Positions 12,291 through 24,589 of a stretch of 64,000 nt of DNA are shown in pieces. Below the pieces are notes generated by a model. It was not told the origin of the DNA and did no database searches. It saw nothing but the letters and a program-made list of their open reading frames with translations. Each line of letters opens with the position of its first letter. The first letter of the stretch is position 1. A program made the translations under genes and the position numbers. The stretch lies in assembly GCA_947044365.1 (NCBI GenBank), contig OX345636.1:2376001-2440000 (forward strand), read 5' to 3'. Source of the stretch: Petrosia ficiformis. Its lineage: Eukaryota > Porifera > Demospongiae > Haplosclerida > Petrosiidae.

Positions 12291-12884
12291 GTAAGTGCAT
12301 TCAGGTCAAAACATTCTAATTGTTGTATTTACTATAAATAAAAATATTTAATTAATTAGAGAATGTCTATTTTATTGATGGGTGAAGGGTATGCTCTACA
12401 GCAACAAAACTACTGCTCTGAATGTTCTAATCAGATAGACCGACTCATTTAATCCATTTAGCACCATTTGATCAATCATGCCCTTTAATATATTTATAGC
12501 AAATGATCCTCAAAATCAAGTGATTTTCAAAGAGTTATGTGTAAAATTATGTGTAAAATTATGTGAGTATGGAGTCACATCTATATGGGATGAATGCCAG
12601 AAAAACATTTTTGAGGCCAATCAGGTTATTGGGAATGGATTGTAGTTGTTGTGGATTTCATTCTGGTTTCCTGCTCTGTCAATAAGTAAACTAATGCTTT
12701 ATGTGCGGATGTGTGTATATGTGTTTTCAAAAATCTAAGGAATAGAAGTTGTTTTTAACCCCTCAATTTGCATTCACATGTTGTATGCATAAACTATATA
12801 GTTTTCTTTATAAAATTATCTAGTGTTACAACATGTTATGTATACTGTAGTCATGAATGTTTTAATGTATCATTCCCTATACAG

Positions 12885-12998
12885 AATACCAGCATCATGT
12901 ATGCAATTGAATATTGCACATTTGCAGAAGTGAAAAAATTATTGAACCACAAACTTGCTGATATTAACTGGAAGAGTACTTTAGTCAGCAGTAAATAT
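12885..12998 (+). CDS. Exon 3: ankyrin-like repeat
   Basis: Thirty-eight codons, acceptor TACAG and donor GTAAGT, phase 0. Residues 45-82 contain MYAIEYCTFAEVKKLLNHKL, the helix-turn-helix of an ankyrin repeat (A....C....VKKLL), then ADINW in the position of the inter-repeat hairpin. Confidence 0.8.
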
Positions 12999-13299
12999 GT
13001 AAGTGAATTCCTATAAGCCAAATGAAGATTAATCTGTTTAAAAAGAATATAATTATAGTTATAATAATACTTGCTTCAACTGATATAATATAATAACTAT
13101 GTATTCCATAAGGATACTACTAGAATTTTTATTAAATGCAGTAATAAAACAGTCTTTATGAAATTAACAACAATAAAGAACAATAAATCCTATCAAGTAG
13201 GCATTCAAATCATTCAATATGATATTATTTCATAATATTGTACTGGAAATGACATGACCAGAAGCATTGTTGCACATAATAAAATGAATGCACTAAAGT

Positions 13300-13856
13300 G
13301 CAGAACCCTCGCTAGCTACTGCTAAACAGCATGGCTTTAAAACAACTTTGCCTAAGTAACATTGCAACAGCCAGTAACACACCATTCATATCAACACTAT
13401 AATTTGCATATTCATGTATACTGATTTCTTATCAGTAACATGAATATGCAAATATGGGGATAGCATGGCCATCAGATCTCTTGAGAACTAGCGAATTTCT
13501 GGACAAAACTTCGCAAATAGCTGTATAAACACTCGTTAGGACAATAGACAAAGCTCAAGAAACAAAGCTTCAAAGAGACAAAAGTTAGTGGTTCAGTGTT
13601 TTCCGCTGACATCAGCAAAAACGAAGAAATTTCAAGATGGCAACAGATCAACAAGAGTTTTCACGGCTGTTTCTCTGCAACAAGATGAGTTCAGAACAAA
13701 TCCTTTAAATGTCGGCATTATGGATATATAGCGTCTTCAACCATGTGTCAAAAAATTAGTATCATCTGGTATTTGCAAAGATTACGTGGTAACACACAGA
13801 CAGACACACACACAAACCAACTACTATAACCCTCCGCCTACGCGGCTCGGGTTAAT
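13300..13856. mobile_element. Possible non-autonomous element with GC-rich right end
   Basis: The right end ACTATAACCCTCCGCCTACG followed by CGGCTCGGGTTAA is unusually GC-rich for this window and follows a CAGACAGACACACACA tract. The left end may be GAACCCTCGC near 13303. The minus-strand open frame at 13472-13654 lies within it and shows no recognisable domain. Confidence 0.35.
13402..13452. repeat. Hairpin, 51 bp
   Basis: ATTTGCATATTCATG and its reverse complement CATGAATATGCAAAT flank ACTGATTTCTTATCAGT, which is itself a short stem-loop. Confidence 0.8.
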
Positions 13857-13890
13857 AACCTGACCAAAAGTGCTGTTTGCATGTGACTAA

Positions 13891-14086
13891 TAGTGTTGTT
13901 TTAGTTAACTAAAACTATAAGGCATTTAGAATTTTAGTTAATTAAACTGTAACTGAATTACAAGTCTACCACAATAAATTTGGCCAATAATCATAATTCA
14001 CAATTTTAGTTAGAAAACTAAATCCCTTTTAGTAAGCCTTATATTGTTTTAGTTAATTAAACTATAAAGTTTGAGAAACCAGACAT
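13891..14086 (-). repeat. Inverted, diverged copy of the TAGTTA-rich repeat
   Basis: Read on the minus strand it contains CTGGTTTCTCAAA, a TAGTTTAATT stretch, CTTACTAAAAGGG and ATTATTGGCCAA in the order found in the tandem repeat at 3.9-7.1 kb. Confidence 0.7.
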
Positions 14087-14568
14087 TCTATAACTACAAA
14101 TAAAATTGGTCGCATAGTCACATTTAAACAACACAAGTGACTATGCAAAAATTGGATAGAATTTAAGGGATTGGGTGTGTCTTATTATCGGCATATTTTT
14201 AGCAGACAATATTGTGAAAACCATTATAAATATTCTGTTTGTATGTAACTACTGTAGGCAGTTTGGTTGTCCTTCTTTTTATCCGTTACCAGTAAATAGC
14301 AAACACTAAAACACACTAGTTCTGGTCAAGATATCAATAGACTTGGGGACAAATAAATAAGATATTTGGTTCAAGAGTTATAACATGATAACATCCTCAA
14401 CATTTGTAGCGAAGTAATTCTAATAGCTGTAATTACAATAACAGACAGAAATGTAATATCCAGTTGATATTATTGCACTGGTATAATTTTGTCTATTATA
14501 TTCTTGTCTGTTCAGCGTAAGTCATTTTAATTTAAAGTGCACAAAATGAATGACTGACTAGAAATATT

Positions 14569-14624
14569 GTTTGAGTTCTGTTCACTAGTGCAGTATTTAC
14601 TGCACTAGTGAACAGAACTCAAAC
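14569..14624. repeat. Perfect 27-bp-arm palindrome
   Basis: GTTTGAGTTCTGTTCACTAG continues to TACTGCACTAGTGAACAGAA and on, and the two 27-bp arms are exact complements around a TT spacer. It lies 88 bases upstream of exon 4, so it could form a hairpin in the pre-mRNA near the branch region. Confidence 0.9.
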
Positions 14625-14712
14625 TTATTTATGTTGTGATCATACATGCATGTATCTATAATCATTATCATATCATATCCTCATTTCCATTTGTTGTTAT
14701 TTGATTACACAG

Positions 14713-14811
14713 CATCACGCATCCTTTCTACATTGTGCTGTTTGGCTACAAAAAGTTGAAGTTGTACAATACTTACTGGAGAAAGGCATCTCTGTTGACA
14801 TAGAAAGTAAC
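14713..14811 (+). CDS. Exon 4: one complete ankyrin repeat
   Basis: Exactly 33 codons (99 nt), phase 0, donor GTAAGT. Residues 83-115 contain SFLHCAVWLQKVEVVQYLLE, matching the ankyrin consensus (TPLH.AA..G..+VV..LL), followed by KGISVDIESN. One exon equals one repeat, which shows how the N-terminal series was built. Confidence 0.85.
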
Positions 14812-16072
14812 GTAAGTTTTATGTTGTTTGTTATTAAGACTTAAAATTACCTTGGTTAATGATATTCTATGTAGCTAATTTTGTGGAATTGCAGGTACTG
14901 GAACCAAAGGGCATAACTTGACTCACAAGGGTAGGCAAACCACATTGAATGGGCTTAAGCATTAAGCACAGCTTCACAAACACAAGCATAAACTTAAGTA
15001 CTGGGAATTTAAAAGTAGCTTAAGTTAAAAGCAGAAACACATGAGTTATAAATTATGCTGAAACATAGTATTACTTTTAGCATTTGTTGTGATGAGAATC
15101 AGCAGTGATGTAACTGACCAGTATAAATTTAAAATGAATGTTATATGTAATTACCATTACTCTCAGCAAACATCAATTGTTCAAAATGTTTGTCTGATAA
15201 AAATCATGTCATTATCATAAATGTTGTTCCTGCTGTACTGAAAATTGTCTTATACGTACTTGATGAGGTGGGATCTGGAACTACTTAGCTATGATTGGAA
15301 AACAGGCTTTCAAATCTCAAGGGGACTACTCTTTCCATTTTGCATTGCTTACTTATAAACAGCATGAATATGTCACATACTGCATGCATAAAACTCTTAT
15401 GTGCTTAAAAGAGTGCTCAGAAAGTGAAGGTACTGTATGCATTATGACTGATACTAAGGCTCAACGCCATTCAAGGTTATATAAACATGCTTAAGCTAGT
15501 GTGAAACTTACCAGTGCTTTCTCCATCGCTGAACACAGGGAATCCAAATAGCTGTAGTCCCACTAAATCTCTGTATAACACGTTTAAACCTGTAATTCAT
15601 AGTTAATAAAAATGTAATTGCTGATGTATTTGAAATTTCTGTAGTTCATTCGTAGTTACCAGGCACTGTACTGTTTGGATCCTTCTTTATAATGCCATGG
15701 TTTAAACCAGGTACAACATTAATGACATGAATGATATAATCTGGCCCGCATTTCAGTTTCTGAACTAATATAGTATTATCCATAGAGGATAAGTATTGAC
15801 ACCTCATCATAATTATTGTTATTACTATATAGCTCAAATATATAGATGACTGTTCAAAACATGTGACAGAGAAATAGTAGGCTACTCTTAAATGTAGAAA
15901 CTTTTAATTGTTTCATATATGTGTGTATTCTTTGCTTTCCAATTACATGTACACGTTTAGTTTACTGAAATTTAAAGTTTCTATTTAGTCATAACAAAAT
16001 TAATTTAATGATCTTTTAATATCTATGTTTATAATTATATAATTTTAATGTACATGTTTCTATATTTTGTAG
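14812..16072 (+). other. Intron 4 (1.26 kb)
   Basis: The open frames at 15291-15494 (+) and 15646-15837 (-) lack recognisable motifs. I see no defined element here. Confidence 0.5.
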
Positions 16073-16162
16073 AGTAACGAACCTCCACTGTTTTTCTGCA
16101 AATCAACTGAGATTGCTCAATTATTACTGGACCATGGAGCTCAGTTGGATCACACTAATGTC
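16073..16162 (+). CDS. Exon 5: ankyrin repeat (short)
   Basis: Thirty codons, phase 0, donor GTGAGT. Residues 116-145 have TEIAQLLLDHGAQLDHTNV as the second helix and loop. Helix 1 is shortened relative to the 33-residue consensus (PPLFFCKS). Confidence 0.85.
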
Positions 16163-16589
16163 GTGAGTACTAGTATATACGTATAGCTTAAAGCTATTAG
16201 CAACATCAATAACGATGTGATAATATACACTATGCATCAGGGTGGTGAATTGTTGAATATGCAGAGTTAATAATCACACTGGAGGTAAACACACTCTAGT
16301 GATCACAGATGCATGCATGACTTCAAGTTGTTACTGTACACAATATTACTTAATGAGTTTATGGGAGCATGACTTCAATTGGATCAACAGTCTACACTAA
16401 TATATAAGTATAGCATAACCTATTGTATGATTCAGTGTTACCTAATCAACATACACACATTCCAACTTGCTTACAAGGTACAATGTGATCAACCTGTTGT
16501 ACATGCTCATAGGTTGTAAGCATCGTTATTACTATTGGTCTCCTAGTGGTATAAATATGTATTTCTACCTTGTTTTATTTTTTATATAG
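16163..16589 (+). other. Intron 5
   Basis: 427 bases of AT-rich sequence. Nothing recognisable was seen. Confidence 0.6.
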
Positions 16590-16679
16590 AATGATGAAAC
16601 AGTACTGTTTAAACAAATCTCAGCTGAGGTTGCTCAGTTAGTAGTGGACAATGGAGCTCCGTTAGACCACATTAATACA
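16590..16679 (+). CDS. Exon 6: ankyrin repeat (short), paralogous to exon 5
   Basis: Thirty codons, phase 0, donor GTGAGT. Residues 146-175 include AEVAQLVVDNGAPLDHIN. It shares the 30-codon size and the AQL...D.GA.LDH.N pattern with exon 5, so the two arose by tandem exon duplication. Confidence 0.85.
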
Positions 16680-16764
16680 GTGAGTATATACAATTATTAT
16701 TGTACTGTGAATTGTGTTTTTTGATCAGTGTCATAATTCATAATTTTGGCAACAAGTTTAGCAA

Positions 16765-16948
16765 GATATAGAGAAGTTTTATTAGGAAGAAACCCTCCTA
16801 ACAGTGTTGAATTAGCAATGAAGTCCAAAGAATTATTATTAATAGAACTTCGGTTCCCCACATCTTAAAGGACTACAGTCTTATATACACACTCGTGTGT
16901 ATTCAACACCGCTAGAAGGGTTTCTTCCTAATAAAACTTCTCTATATC
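16765..16948. mobile_element. MITE with 47-bp terminal inverted repeats
   Basis: The arm at 16765-16811 (GATATAGAGAAGTTTTATTA and on) is inverted at 16902-16948 with a few mismatches. The interior phrase CTTATATACACACTCGTGTG recurs as a partial copy near 17727-17785. Confidence 0.85.
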
Positions 16949-16994
16949 ACATTAGCTAGCCTTGGGTAATGAGGGATGACACCTCGTAGCTTAA

Positions 16995-17630
16995 CCCTTT
17001 ACAGACTATAATTGAAAGAAGCATTTTCGTTAATAACCTAGGAAATATTGTGTGGGCGGAGCCTTAAGATCTGTATGGCTTTTTTCAACTCTATAACTCT
17101 CATATATAAGACTCAACATTCTAACTTACTTTGTGGAAAGAAGAGTCTTTAACAAACCCATTGATGTAAAATGTATGCTTTGCTATCAGCAGGAAGAGGG
17201 AAAGGCGAACGTTTGTAAGTATAGCAGTCGACGGGCAACGCCCACTTGTTGACTAGTCTGTATAACGCCTAAATTTAAGCAAACATGACTTTTAACTCAC
17301 TTAGTCGTACAGAAGACCTTCTAGGAAAACCATTGATACCAAAAACATGCTTCGTTAGCTGCAGCAAAGCAGCAAGACGAGTGTTTGAAAGTGTAGTAGT
17401 CAGCAGCATACTTAGCGTCTTTATCATTTTTTTTGGCCTAGAACTTGACGTTTTCCCTAATTTCAACTTTCTAAATGTCGTCTTCATAGTGTGGGCTTGT
17501 TAGTTTCTTCTATATTTAAAGATTCTATCATAAATTTGCCTTTTGCTATTTAGGTTGCAAATCTGCAACATTCGTTAATTAATATGCATTATTCAAAAGT
17601 TGCATATTTGCAACATTCGTCAGTAAAGGG
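16995..17630. mobile_element. piggyBac-like MITE with TTAA target duplication
   Basis: Flanked by TTAA at 16991-16994 and 17631-17634. The ends CCCTTTACAGAC and (reverse complement) CCCTTTACTGAC match at 11 of 12 bases. TTAA duplication and CCC-starting ends are hallmarks of piggyBac-type elements. At 636 bp, with no transposase frame, it is non-autonomous. The opposed open frames at 17275-17503 lie inside it and are not recognisable genes. Confidence 0.75.
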
Positions 17631-18009
17631 TTAAATGGTCCACTTTGGAAATTGTGGTCTTTCCAGTCGATTCGTGGAACTTACCACTCTGCGGATTCTG
17701 ACGGCACTTTAGGTTGGGGAGTATAATAGAACTTCCCCACAACTTAAAGCACTACGGTCTTATATACACACTCATGTGTATATGTTGTGGTTTGTCATTC
17801 CCATCAAATAGTCCCAGTTTGATGGGCACTCTTTTTTTAAGGGGGCAGCGTGGCTTAGTGGTTGGAGTCCAGCTGCAGTCATGTTGTTTCCTGGAAAGAT
17901 ATTGTCTGTATTTCTGTGGACTTTATTGCTAAGTTTAGCAAGGCTACATGTATGGCTGAGTTTACATTAACCTCATGAGCGGTTAATCAGACTCAGCCCT
18001 ACTAGAGGT

Positions 18010-18045
18010 GTTATATATATAGATATATATATATAATAATATAAT

Positions 18046-18082
<37 letters not shown>

Positions 18083-18105
18083 TATATATATATAATATAT
18101 ATGTG
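18010..18105. repeat. (AT)n tract
   Basis: About 90 bases of near-pure TA/AT with short interruptions, in the intron before exon 7. Confidence 0.9.
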
Positions 18106-19134
18106 CTACCTCGACAATCATTAATTTTAATGTGGTTAGGTGTATAATTATTATTAGGACATCGGACCTGCAATGGCAAGTGTACATTTAATAAAACGCT
18201 ATAATTATTATAATATGATTGACAGTTCTTCAGAAATATTAGACCATGGTCCTAAACTTTGGATGTTTGTAGTTGTATAGCTGCACTCAATTTTACCATA
18301 ATCAAAATTTTAAAATTTCAAGCGTTTTTTTCCAATTTTTTTTTGTAGCTATTTATAATTAAACCCAAACTAGAATTTAGTTTAGTCAACAAACTTTCCA
18401 TCTTTCAATGAACTGGAAGAGCTACTACTATTAGCACTACACCCTAGAATTCCAGAATTGAATAATACACAGATGCCAGGATTTACATCTACAGCTTCCC
18501 CCCCCTCAAGATATTTTTGTTATTGATGTGGATATGTTGTTCATGGTGTTATGCACTGCAGCCTGGAAGTTTGGCTTGTTGGTTTGGATTGAATAATTGT
18601 GTGCCATATGAGCTGAAGCAACAAGCGTTTATACAACAAGCCATTTTCATTCACAAGCTCAGAAACAGGAGGTTAAAATAGGTTTTTTTAATCTCAGTAT
18701 GCACGGTGTTAGCCATGCCCACTTTCACAAAACCACACCTTATATACAACACTTAAGTGAGCATGTACATAAATGGTTGCTACTGTATTATCACATATCT
18801 AAGCTATAAGTAATCTAGATTATGTATTATAAGAAGCTACGTTTTCACTTAGAGACTTTGATCTCATTTATAATTATAAATAATTGGACTCGAATGGGTT
18901 GTTTAGAACCCCTTAAACCCCCCACATGAGTAGAGGGCTGATCCACTTAATACATCTAAATCTGTCATTTTTGTGTTAGCTACAAAATCATAATAAGTTT
19001 TAAAAACCATAATGAGTAAATTATACTGCTTAATTCTCTGAAAATATCAGAGTCCATCTCAAGGGGCATTGATATTGTGGGGTGTACCACAACCCATTCA
19101 TGTAGTATCACTTAATTTTCCATTCTCTACATAG

Positions 19135-19233
19135 CATGGAAGAACAGCTCTTCATGATGCAGCAAATTTCAATAATATAGAATTGTTGAAGATATTGCTA
19201 CTGAATGGAGCACAAATGGACTTACCGGATAAT
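19135..19233 (+). CDS. Exon 7: complete ankyrin repeat
   Basis: Thirty-three codons, phase 0, donor GTTAGT. Residues 176-208 read GRTALHDAANFNNIELLKI then LLLNGAQMDLPDN, the best consensus match of the N-terminal series. Confidence 0.9.
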
Positions 19234-20101
19234 GTTAGTTCTAATAACACATTATATTAATTAATGAAGAAGATACCAGAATACACTGAATCATTTGGGA
19301 TTATAATACATATGTGATAAAAATGAAATAGTTATAAAGCAAAAGGCCTCTTTAAAATAAGTCGTGAAGCAGTTAACAAAAACCAGTTTTGTTGTCTTTC
19401 AATTTGTAAATTGTTGGTTCTTTTACTAAACAGGATATATAGAGAATATAGTATGCCTACTGCTTTCTGATGTTATCACTAAATTTATCAAGTTTGAAAC
19501 ACAACAACCTATTTTAGTTATCTGTTTATCCACTCCCTCTTTGGGAATATAGAATACATTTCAGCTATTAGCTCCTGTTTCCACATAAGCTACAAACAAC
19601 TCTCTTCTTGCTATTCTGTTAGAGCTTGAGTATGTGTCCTTTTACATGCCATGCCAAATAATAGACTGACTACCAAAGTCATGTAACTTCGTTAATATGG
19701 ATACATGAACACATATGTGGCACACATAATTATGTGTATTCATACCTATAGTAAGCAATTGTGGCTCTCTGTCTCAAACCTATTGTTCAACTATGCAATC
19801 TACCAAAGTGTGCTGGTTTATTGAACAAAAAATACAGTTGTCCGAAAATAGTAATAGCTTCAGCTATCTGGCAGTGATGATCAATTATTCTAGTTTAGAT
19901 AATTGTCAGTTGTCTACTATTTCTTGCTATCTAAAGGGTTTGATTAGTTGTAACCATAATCAATATAATAAGGTATATGTTTAATTGTCATAGATGTTTC
20001 AAAATGTATGTGTGGCCATGTTTTTTTTCCTGAGCACCACACTCTACATACTACTGTGCTTTGTCAGTGTAAATCATTTATTGTCATGTCCTTGTTCACA
20101 G

Positions 20102-20176
20102 GATGGTATGACTCCATTGGATGTAGCAAATGTAATGGGGAGTGATGAAAGTGCTGAACTTCTAAAAGAAATGATG
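20102..20176 (+). CDS. Exon 8: C-terminal capping ankyrin repeat
   Basis: Twenty-five codons, phase 0, acceptor TTCACAG, weak donor GTAGTA. Residues 209-233 (DGMTPLDVANVMGSDESAEL) give the start and first helix of an ankyrin repeat, ending LLKEMM. This closes the N-terminal solenoid. Confidence 0.8.
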
Positions 20177-20837
20177 GTAGTACACTATATAATTATTTTA
20201 AATGATTTAATTATTGTGGTCTATGCCAGAGCTCTCAACCTCTTAGCATTAAAATGAGTGACAACACAATTCAAAATGAATGAGAGTACTATTGTTATGA
20301 GTGAGATGTGTCTTTACTAAATCTCATTACATTACATAATAAACAACTAATAACTGTCGTATAACTGAATGTTAATCTACTATGTGCTTTGTTGTATTCC
20401 ATAGTTGCCCTTTTAGCAGTCTGTAGAAAAAAAAAAGCTTTTCTGGAATTTGCTCTTATCAGTTGAAGCACCACTAAACTTCCTAGTGACAGAATTGGAA
20501 CCACAAATCAGCCAAGCCTTGGTCTCTAGATCACATGATCCACGTTTTGTCACGCGTATAATTATTAAAGATTCATGGTAAAATCGAGACACGCCCTTAC
20601 ATACACACCTACTTCTACATCCAGGTCATTTATGCATGAGAATGAAGACACGAAGCGTGTGAGCATGAGTTTCGCATAAAATGCGTGTGTCTCACACACA
20701 ATGCATGAGAGTTGAGAGCTCTGCCTATGCACTCTATACATGGTAGACAATATACCCCTTGTAACTCTACTTTCTGACAATATAATTATATAATGTATAT
20801 AAATATATATCAGGACTGTATTTAGGATTCTGTGGAA

Positions 20838-21135
20838 GGGTGGGCAAATAAAGGGATGATGTCACCATCATACTATATAATGTAATAGGATGGTGACATC
20901 ATCCCTTTATGTGATGAGTTCTATATATTGTATATATAATAGAGCTTCCATCTGCATACTATGCAGGAGATGCCACACCATCATATTGTATGCTAATAGG
21001 TCGTATATACTGAATATAGGACCCTTGTTTTGTGTCCTCAAATGTGATATAGCCCTCGCAGGCTCAGGTTATATCACATCCTCGGACACAAATTCAGGTC
21101 CTATATTTTGTATATAGGACCTATTAGCATACTTT
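20838..21135 (+). repeat. Isolated copy of hairpin-rich satellite unit
   Basis: Starts ATGATGTCACCATCATAC and carries the signature stem GTGATATAGCCCTCGCAGGC and its complement inside a larger GTGTCCTC...GAGGACAC-type stem, flanked by TAGGACCTATTAGCATAC. Four related copies lie at 25.0-26.1 kb. Confidence 0.8.
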
Positions 21136-22448
21136 ATATATTACATATATATCCCTACATAGAGAGTACTACTGTACTCTCTGATAATTATATATTATAT
21201 ATAATTATTATACCTTTATTTCACTCTCAATAAGTCAATAATCATCACAACAAGGCACATAAGATTGTGTGTCAGAATAGCCTCACCTCACCCCTCCCCC
21301 CCATAGATTTTTGGTTCATTGATATATTTCACTCAACTACAAATATTAATTTAAAAATAATAATAATACAGAGAACAACTTGCAATTAACACTGAATTTA
21401 CCAATCATTGCCACTTTTCAATTAATGAATGAACTAGCAGCATATCACCATTGCCACGTGTGTGAAACATGATTGGAAAAGGATTTCCAAATAGTTGTTT
21501 TGATAGAGACTGAGTGTAGACAATGCTATAATAATTAGTGTCATTATGTTGACGCACATCAAAGAAATCGCTAGTGCTACATATACAAATCAGAAAAACA
21601 CTTTTGTGGCTTAAATGATATGCATGAAATAAAGTGTTGTGGAGATTTATCCTATTCCCATGTCTCAGAATATTTGGCTGTCACATCCAGAGAATTCAAA
21701 TTGAAGCTTTCTATATATATATGAACCCATCAATTTGTGGATTATAGGCTGTTGTATTAATTCTTTATTTATAGTGTATGATTTGCTTCTCTATCAGAAA
21801 GCTAGAACACCAGTTAACATAATTATAATTATTAATTTATTAAGGATGCGAAATGCTTCTATATATACCTGTTTAGTTTTCGGAGCTCTAAGATATCAAC
21901 ATTGGCACAATATTTGGAAATCTGTGAACATTGGCACTTCAAAAGAGCTTTAAAGAATGCAAGGGTTCACATAAAAGAAGGACTTTTTCTAAACCTTTTT
22001 GGTATTAAAGTTAGATGATATTTATAACTCATATTTACCAGTTCACAACTTTGAGAAAGTACAAGATGACAGATGATTACATGGAAAACAAGTTATCTTG
22101 TCTGACTGAAGGCTATAACTCTCGAAATGCTACTTCAAATCAATATAGTGGCTCGAGCACAGGCTCTAGGCTTTCATACCTCATGCATGTGATTGAAGCC
22201 ACAAAAGTATTTTCTAGCTCATGCTGCTGAATTACTGTGAGCACAGAAGAGCAATATAAACTAGAAAAGCAGTAGTAGCATTAATAGTCCAGTAGTGATT
22301 TAGTTTGTTAATGATTTAAAATAGTGACAAAATTTGAATTTATTTGTCTTTGAGTATATAAACATTATCATGCATGGGAATTGAGTATTTTAGCATCTGA
22401 TATCATGCAACCTAACCCAATGATTAAGTTTATAAGTTTAATTATAGC

Positions 22449-23038
22449 AGGAGCCCATAATGACATTCAGAAAGCATAAGAGTAGGAGCAGTAAATAACC
22501 ACGCATTTAATTAAATTGGTCAAACTATCTGTCTGACCATCTGTTACTATTTTTAGAACCCACATGTATACGCCTTTGTTAAATATGGCATTTACACCTC
22601 GACAATCTCCAAGGTTAGCTATGAAATGAACACTTCTGGAGACAGAAATGGAGTCACTTACTATCAGGAAAGTGAGAGCATGCTTTGGGGAAGCCGTGAA
22701 ATTATTTATGAGTATTTAACATCATTCCCTTCTGTCATTGAAGTGATTGTAGTGGAGGTTTCCTACTACTTTGTCAATGGCTTCACTAGAAACATCTTCA
22801 CAATCTACATGAGCCAGAATATCGCTCAATTCTTTTCTCTGTTATACAGGAGGTTTATTCAATGTAGTATATAGTAGCTGTTCATTTTCTAGAAGCCATA
22901 TTTAACGAAGGCGTATACATGTGGGTTCTAAAAATAGTAACAGACGGTCAGACAGATCGTTTCACCAATTTAATTAAATGCGTGGTCATTTACCGCTCCT
23001 ACTCTTAACCTTTCTGGTCAGTGTCATTATGGGCTCCT
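22449..23038. mobile_element. Foldback MITE with about 140-bp inverted arms
   Basis: The arm at 22449-22589 (AGGAGCCCATAATGACA and on) is inverted at 22895-23038 with scattered mismatches. Both arms hold the internal phrases AATTTAATTAAATG and CGTATACATGTGGG. The 300-bp interior carries an open frame without recognisable domains. Very long arms are typical of foldback elements. Confidence 0.85.
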
Positions 23039-23160
23039 AATTATAGTCATTGTTACAAATTGCTTAAGTATTCAAATACCATCTTCCAGCCATAAAATGA
23101 TATACAATAGTTATACTATTATAGTATCCTTGTTTAATGTCATATTCTAATTCTTTACAG

Positions 23161-23197
23161 CAGAAGGAGCAAGAAAGACTGCAGAAAAATGAAGAAA
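23161..23197 (+). CDS. Exon 9: polar linker, phase-switch exon
   Basis: 37 nt (QKEQERLQKNEE plus one base) between TTTACAG and GTAAGT. It enters in phase 0 and leaves in phase 1, and is the only exon in the model that changes phase. The charged, glutamine-rich sequence looks like a short coiled linker from the N-terminal ankyrins to the Death domain. Confidence 0.7.
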
Positions 23198-24298
23198 GTA
23201 AGTCAATGATTGATTCAGAATGTTTTTATAGCTGTATTGTATATGTTGTTAATAGGTTGTGTCATTCTGGGGCTTGACCTACAGTAACAGTCTGTCTATA
23301 GACTAGCAGGAAGAAATAAGCTTATGGAGCTATTGTACCTTAACTTGAATATGTGCACTAGAACCATTAAAAAGAGATAGATAGAAACTGTATTATTTTG
23401 TTGCCTCACCCATTAATTGACATATCCACCACAAACAACTTGCATATAACTTGCATATGACACAAGAATAATTATATAGATTCAGTCCCGGCACATGGAT
23501 AGGAAAGCAATTAAAAGTTAACTGCAATGATTAGTCATCTCAAAACAATCATATGGATACTTGTTTCTCCTCCATAGAGCATTTTTAGCTAAAGCATTTG
23601 CAAATCGACAGATTACCTCTAAAGTGTATGTATAATCATAGGCATATATAGGATTTTCTAACTATGTACCAAAGCAAATAATGTACCCTGCACACAACGT
23701 GTGGCAAAGTTTACTAATTAATTATTTATGAGTTAAATTCATGCAATTAACGCCTTGTGGTTAATAACTGGAAATTTATAATTCTCACCTTGTACACTAA
23801 TTGGGCTGAAAACGTTTGTTTTTTTTTAATTTTGAAAAGATTCCTACCTACTCAGATATGTTAAAGAATATAGTAAACTGACGTAGCAGTGACTGAAACT
23901 GGCCATTTGTAGGGAATCCTCCTATTTCAAATTAAAAACATGGCTGACCTGAAAGTTTTACCAGGGCTACCCTGTTTATATATATGGCTATGTGTATAAT
24001 CAATAAAGTTTTCAGTGCTAGCTGTTTCATCATTTTCTGGTAAAGAATCTGGGAATAATTTTTATGATGTACATGAGCATTAATATTAATTACAAACAGC
24101 GAATTGTTGTTGCATAATTATTATGATTTATCATCATATCACCAGGAATGTATAATTAGCTAGTCTTATCTTATTGTTCCACAAGCTAAATGACAGCATA
24201 TACTTACACATTTAAGTGTGTTGGATAAGAATCCATCTCATTTTATTATCGATAATTCATATCTTATAACTTCATTTCAATGTTTTATTTATTTACAG
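23198..24298 (+). other. Intron 9 (1.1 kb)
   Basis: No coding exon or defined repeat was recognised in this AT-rich stretch. Confidence 0.5.
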
Positions 24299-24352
24299 AT
24301 GACAACAATAGCACTGAGCCACCTACAAATCTTCAATCAACAAGTACCACAG
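24299..24352 (+). CDS. Exon 10: Ser/Thr/Asn-rich linker
   Basis: 54 nt, phase 1 to 1, donor GTAGTT. It encodes NDNNSTEPPTNLQSTSTT, an unstructured spacer with the same Thr/Ser-rich flavour as exons 13 and 32. Alternative use is possible since it is symmetric. Confidence 0.65.
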
Positions 24353-24589
24353 GTAGTTTATGATTCACCATAGACAATGAAAAGTGATCTGAATGTTTGT
24401 TTGTGTATCATTTTCAAAGACTTTTAAATTCTTCCATGTGCATGCATATGTGATGTTTATAACTATTATCCTAGTCTTCCTAGATAAAATGCATTATAGC
24501 ATTTAATTAAGCCCTCATGACATGCACAGAGATGAGAGGGAATTTACAAAAACACCTGAATGAGTGACCTTTATTATAATTATAATTAT

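Larger units (their letters stand above)
12999..14712 (+). other. Intron 3 (1.7 kb) with repeats
   Basis: Holds a hairpin at 13402-13452, a GC-richer repeat end at 13300-13856, an inverted relative of the 0.8-kb repeat at 13891-14086, and a perfect palindrome at 14569-14624. No exon was seen. Confidence 0.6.

Noticed and set aside
17275..17503. Antiparallel open frames of about 70 codons within the piggyBac-like MITE.
   Set aside because: No transposase or other motif. Both are shadows of the element.
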